Shown: positions 60,615 through 64,000 of the stretch, in pieces
How the letters are laid out: each line of letters opens with the position of its first letter
How positions within the stretch are numbered: position 1 is the first letter of the stretch
Source of the DNA: Aldehydirespirator sp965221215
GTDB lineage: Bacteria > Actinomycetota > Acidimicrobiia > Acidimicrobiales > Aldehydirespiratoraceae
Direction: 5' to 3'
Assembly: GCA_965221215.1 (NCBI GenBank)
Contig: OZ244872.1
Coordinates: 2,356,001 to 2,420,000 of the forward strand
DNA: 64,000 nucleotides
Made by a program: the position numbers and the translations under genes
The notes under the pieces: model-generated
The model's database searches: none
What the model was told of the DNA's origin: nothing
Seen by the model: only the letters and a program-made list of their open reading frames with translations

Positions 60615-61178
60615 TCAGCCGCCGGCCGCCACCAGGATTACCCGGGCGGGCGACTCCGACGCCAGCCGCCAGCGGGTCTGCACCCAGGCCGAGTGGAACA
60701 TGACGTCGCCGGTGTGCAAGATCACACTCGGGCGGTCCTTGAGCTCCACCTGCAGCGATCCCTCAATCACATAGATCACGGCGTCGTCGGCGGACTCGAA
60801 CCACTCGTCCACGTCGGGGCCGGGCTCGATGCGGAAGTCGCCGAGCTCGGTGATGCGCCGTCCGCCCCGATAGGCCGTGCGGGCGGTGGTGGCGTTGGGC
60901 AGCTCGCTCACCGGCATCCGGTTCAGCTCCGAGGCTTGGAACACCTCCACCCGGTCGCCGGTTCCGGGGTCGGGCAGCAGGTCCGAGGGCCGCACGTCGA
61001 GGGCGGCGGCCAGGCGGTACAGCGTGGCGATGGCCACCGACGTGCGCCCGGCTTCGAGTTGGCTCAGGAACGGCTGGCTCACGTCGGCGGCCGCCGCCAG
61101 CTTGCGGCCCGAAAGACCCTGCTTGAGGCGGATCGCCTTGACGGCCGCCCCGATCTGCTGGCCTAGTTCATCGAGCAC
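60615..61178 (-). CDS. XRE-family regulator with C-terminal cupin domain (paralogue)
   Basis: 187 residues, very similar to the regulator at 51851-52423: HTH KLAAAADVSQPFLSQLEAGR, then TSVAIATLYRLAAALDVRPS, and cupin VIYVIEGSLQVELKDRPSVI with the WRLASESPARVILV end. The GTG at 61178 is preferred, with GGGGAG upstream; an open extension to 61286 would overlap the permease gene. It follows the second importer's permeases on the same strand (80-bp gap) and precedes a decayed Rieske oxygenase, so it probably once controlled both. Confidence 0.88.
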   Translation of the reverse strand: MLDELGQQIGAAVKAIRLKQGLSGRKLAAAADVSQPFLSQLEAGRTSVAIATLYRLAAALDVRPSDLLPDPGTGDRVEVFQASELNRMPVSELPNATTARTAYRGGRRITELGDFRIEPGPDVDEWFESADDAVIYVIEGSLQVELKDRPSVILHTGDVMFHSAWVQTRWRLASESPARVILVAAGG

Positions 61179-61257
61179 GGTGCCGCTCTCCCCATGTGAC
61201 CGGGCCACGGTACCGGCCGAAGCAATGGGCCGAAGCAGCGGGCGGGTGCGGGTCGGT

Positions 61258-62205
61258 TCAGCGAGCCTCGCGGGAGTACGGCTCACCCAGGCTCGCCGGG
61301 GCGCCCACCTTGCGAGCCCAGTCCGGGTTGGCCGAGGCCACCACCACCACGATGAAGGTCACCGCGAACGGCGCCATGTTCAAGAAGTCCGAAGCCACTT
61401 CCACGCCCGCGATCTGCAGCGTGAAGCCGAGCGTGCGCAACGCGCCGAACACATAGGAGGCCACCAGCACCAGCAGGGGCCGCCAACCCGAGAGGATGAC
61501 CAGCGCCACCGCGATCCATCCCGCCCCCGCGGTAAGCCCCGCCTGCCAGGTTCCCAGCACAACCAGCGACAGGTAGGCGCCGCCGACGCCCGCCCCGAAG
61601 CCGCCGATGAGGGTGAACACGTAGCGGGTGCGGGCCACCGAGAGTCCTGCCGCGTCGGCGGCGCCGGGATCCTCCCCCACCGCTCGAAGCGACAGGCCGG
61701 GGGTGGTCCGATACAGGAAGTACGCCACCGCCGCGACCAGCACCCAAGACAGGTACAGCACGATGTCGTGGCCGAACAGGATCGGCCCGATGGCGGGCAG
61801 GTCCCGCAGCGCTTCGGGGAACAGCGTGCCGACGGAAACGCCGTTGGTGGTCTGGGTCAGCGGCGCGTCGCCGCTGCTGCCCCAGAACGACGAGAACCCG
61901 CCCCCGACGATCACCAGTGCCAGGCCCGAAACGATCTGGTTGACACGCAGCGAGATCGCCAGCAGGGCGTGGATCACGCCGAGCAGCGCGCCGCCCAGCC
62001 CGCCCGCGATGAGAGCGATCCAGAGGTTCTCGGTCTGCACGCCGGTCCAGAACGCGGTGATGCCGCCCACCAGCATCATCCCTTCCACGCCGAGGTTCAT
62101 CACCCCGGAGCGCTCGGTGAGTATCAGCCCGAGCGAGGCGAACAGCACCGGCGTGCCGGCCACGATGGCGCTCACGATCGACAGGATCAGCACGGAGTCG
62201 TTCAC
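61258..62205 (-). CDS. ABC importer permease, nucleoside/BMP type, second system (NupQ-like)
   Basis: 315 residues, about eight to ten helices: AGTPVLFASLGLILTERSGV and MNLGVEGMMLVGGITAFWTG, the same conserved segments as the permease at 56625-57563, and AVGEDPGAADAAGLSV as coupling loop. Even the C-terminal PASLGEPYSREAR resembles PASLAEPYFRESR of that protein, so the two systems are paralogous. The ATG overlaps the stop of the upstream permease. Confidence 0.9.
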   Translation of the reverse strand: MNDSVLILSIVSAIVAGTPVLFASLGLILTERSGVMNLGVEGMMLVGGITAFWTGVQTENLWIALIAGGLGGALLGVIHALLAISLRVNQIVSGLALVIVGGGFSSFWGSSGDAPLTQTTNGVSVGTLFPEALRDLPAIGPILFGHDIVLYLSWVLVAAVAYFLYRTTPGLSLRAVGEDPGAADAAGLSVARTRYVFTLIGGFGAGVGGAYLSLVVLGTWQAGLTAGAGWIAVALVILSGWRPLLVLVASYVFGALRTLGFTLQIAGVEVASDFLNMAPFAVTFIVVVVASANPDWARKVGAPASLGEPYSREAR

Positions 62206-63311
62206 GACTGCGCCTCGCTTCCCTCGTCACCGGATGCCGACGACTTGAACACCAAACGGTTGGCCAGGAAGAACTCGCCCGAGGCGACGAATAAGAAGAT
62301 CAGGCCCTGCAGCAGGAACACGACCTCGGCCGCCACGCCGATGGTCTGCATGCTGGTTCCCGAGGCGGCCACCGCTCCCAGAAGTATGGCCACCGGCACC
62401 ACGCCCAGCGGGTTCAGCCGGGCCACCGCAGCCACCACAATGCCGGTGAAGCCCAGCTCCGAAGAGGAGATGGCGCGCGGGTCGAGGTTGGTCAGCACGC
62501 CGCTGACCTCGACAGTTCCCGCCACCCCGGCCAGCGCCCCCGAAAGGGCCAGCACCGACAGGAACTTCGTCTTGACGCTCATTCCGGCGTACAGCGAGGC
62601 GGCTATCGAGTCGCCTATCGAGCGCGACTCGAATCCCCAGGTCGTGCCCCGCAGCACCCACCACAGCGCCACCGCCACCAGCAGAGCCAGCACGAAGCCG
62701 TAGTGGAGCCGGTAGCTGATCACGGGCAGCTGGGCCGAGTCGGGAAGAATCTTGCCCTGCGGGAAGGTGGCGTCGGGGTCGCGCCAGAAGCTGCTGGAAC
62801 CGAAGATCAGGTAGTTCATGAAGTACAGCGCCACGAAGTTCAGCATCAGCGTGGTGATCACCTCGTTGGTGTTGAAGTAGGCCTTCGGGATGGCTGCCAG
62901 CGAGGCCCACACCGCGCCTCCGACCGCGCCGGCCAGCAGGATCGCCAACAGCATGAACAGCTTGGGCGTGTCCTCGGGCAGCGCCACCGCCAATCCGCTG
63001 GCCGCAATGGCGCCGACATACAACTGGCCCTCGGCGCCGATGGTCCAGACCCGCATCCGGAACGCCACCGCTGCGGCCAGGCCGGTGAAGATCAGCGGTG
63101 TGGCCAGAACGAGCGTGCGGGTGATCGACCGCCACCCGACGACGCTGGACTCGGCCATGATCCGGTAGGCCTCGGTGGGGCTGGCGCCCGCGATGAGGAT
63201 GACCACAGCTCCGGCCAGCCCGGCCGCAATCAGCGATGCGATCGGGACGCCGATCTGCACCGCCGCGGGGGCCTTGGCCCGGGGTTCTATCGAAATGTTC
63301 GCGATGTTCAT
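62202..63311 (-). CDS. ABC importer permease, nucleoside/BMP type, second system (NupP-like)
   Basis: 369 residues with about nine helices. TGLAAAVAFRMRVWTIGAEG and FNTNEVITTLMLNFVALYFM correspond to the conserved segments of the first-system permease at 55495-56628; FGSSSFWRDPDATFPQGKIL also aligns with its FGSVSYWRDRANLGFPAGKV. The short stop/start overlaps with the ATPase gene upstream and the second permease downstream show one operon. Confidence 0.9.
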   Translation of the reverse strand: MNIANISIEPRAKAPAAVQIGVPIASLIAAGLAGAVVILIAGASPTEAYRIMAESSVVGWRSITRTLVLATPLIFTGLAAAVAFRMRVWTIGAEGQLYVGAIAASGLAVALPEDTPKLFMLLAILLAGAVGGAVWASLAAIPKAYFNTNEVITTLMLNFVALYFMNYLIFGSSSFWRDPDATFPQGKILPDSAQLPVISYRLHYGFVLALLVAVALWWVLRGTTWGFESRSIGDSIAASLYAGMSVKTKFLSVLALSGALAGVAGTVEVSGVLTNLDPRAISSSELGFTGIVVAAVARLNPLGVVPVAILLGAVAASGTSMQTIGVAAEVVFLLQGLIFLFVASGEFFLANRLVFKSSASGDEGSEAQS

Positions 63312-64000
63312 TGGGCGCGCTCCTTGGCGCCGGTCATCAGCAGCCCGAGCTCCTCGAGATCGAGATTCTCCGGCGTATAGCTGCCGACGATGCGCCCGTC
63401 GGAGATCACGATGATCAGGTCGGACAGCTCGGTGATCTCGCCGAGGTCCTCCGAGAACAGCAGCACCCCCCGCCCGGCGGCGGCCTCGCTGCGCACATGG
63501 TTGCGCACCGCCGCGATGGCCCCGAGGTCCAGGCCCCGCGTCGGCGAGGCCGCCATCAGCACCTGGTGGGGCCGGTTGAGCTCCCGGGCGAGGATCGCCT
63601 TCTGCAGGTTGCCGCCCGACATCAGGCTGACTCGCATCCCCTTGCGGGCGCCGCGCACGTCGAAGCTCTTCACGAGCTTCTCCGCGGTCGAGCCGATGGC
63701 GCGGCTCGACAGCACCCCCCAGCGGCTGTGGGGGCGCTCCCGGTAGCTCTTGAGCACCAGGTTGTCGTCGAGGGTGAGGCCCCTGGCCAGGCCGGTGCCC
63801 AGTCGGTCCTCGGGCACGTAGGCCAAGCCGAGGCGCGAGCGCCGACGGGCGCTGGCCTGCGTCACGTCGGTCGTGCCCAAGCGGATCGAGCCGCTGTCGA
63901 CCGGGCGCAGCCCCGCAATCGCCTCCTGGAGCTCGCGCTGGCCGTTGCCGGACACGCCGGCCACTCCCACCACCTGCCCGGCCAGCACCTGCAGGCTGGC
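63308..64000 (-). CDS. ABC importer ATPase, second system, C-terminal domain (cut by window edge)
   Basis: The frame is open to the window end, so only the second nucleotide-binding domain is visible: degenerate Walker A GVAGVSGNGQRELQE, YVPEDRLGTGLARGLTLDDN, signature LMSGGNLQKAILARELNRPH and MAASPTRGLDLGA. It is the counterpart of the ATPase at 53975-55498. The N-terminal ABC domain and the matching binding protein must lie beyond the right edge. Confidence 0.9.
   Translation of the reverse strand, partial: ASLQVLAGQVVGVAGVSGNGQRELQEAIAGLRPVDSGSIRLGTTDVTQASARRRSRLGLAYVPEDRLGTGLARGLTLDDNLVLKSYRERPHSRWGVLSSRAIGSTAEKLVKSFDVRGARKGMRVSLMSGGNLQKAILARELNRPHQVLMAASPTRGLDLGAIAAVRNHVRSEAAAGRGVLLFSEDLGEITELSDLIIVISDGRIVGSYTPENLDLEELGLLMTGAKERAQ

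Overview
The window is GC-rich, densely coded bacterial DNA that looks actinobacterial. WhiB, a DivIVA-domain protein, TatA, a UPF0182 membrane protein, a DUF2342-type zincin, MreB and PPK1 occur together. GTG/TTG starts and short spacers are frequent. The mix fits an environmental, possibly host-associated, member of the Acidimicrobiia, but the class is an inference. The only RNA gene recognised is an initiator tRNA-fMet at 17110-17186.

Layout. 1-3.6 kb: end of an unknown gene, a degenerate BirA-like protein, a DMT permease, a small membrane protein and CorA. 3.7-10.5 kb: a restriction island with two systems. One has an N4-type and a C5 methyltransferase followed by a PD-(D/E)XK nuclease. 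The other is a MamI-like nuclease facing an N6-adenine methyltransferase/specificity fusion with a small HTH protein. 10.5-14.1 kb: an IS graveyard, with a decayed IS3-type element interrupted by an intact IS256-type element (42-bp inverted ends, 8-bp target duplication TATTCCAC) and followed by a broken tyrosine recombinase. 14.1-16.6 kb: a ParA-like ATPase and an orphan DndB-like DGQHR protein. 17.1-39 kb: mostly core genes (tRNA-fMet, SDR, APC permease with PTS-EIIA and TrkA-C tails, UPF0182, DivIVA, Lon-like PDZ protease, MreB, MoaE, epimerase, zincin homologue, MFS, PPK1, TatA, WhiB, VWA protein). 39.5-47.7 kb: a PhyH-rhodanese fusion, a MaoC hydratase, GH1- and GH2-like proteins whose catalytic glutamates are replaced, and the MoxR-type ATPase that probably partners the VWA protein. 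The MoxR gene is flanked by inverted copies of a ~120-bp repeat.

The most interesting part is 47.7-64 kb. Four co-directional genes resemble the Pseudomonas caffeine-demethylase module NdmCDE. They encode (A) a Rieske protein whose mononuclear-iron region is missing, (B) an NdmD-like Rieske-flavin-NAD-ferredoxin reductase fusion, (C) a GST-like NdmE homologue and (D) an NdmC-like oxygenase that keeps the iron site but has lost the Rieske cluster. Electron transfer and catalysis are therefore divided between complementary, partly amputated subunits. Convergent to them is an XRE-cupin regulator. Divergent from the regulator is an operon for a BMP/nucleoside-type ABC importer (binding lipoprotein, double ATPase, two permeases), a GcvT-fold folate protein and a deaminase-type amidohydrolase. 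A second BMP-type importer with a paralogous XRE-cupin regulator and the relic of another Rieske oxygenase lies on the opposite strand to the right edge. The simplest reading is uptake and oxidative N-demethylation of a methylated purine or similar N-methyl compound, with one-carbon salvage on folate and ring deamination. The substrate is inferred, not shown.
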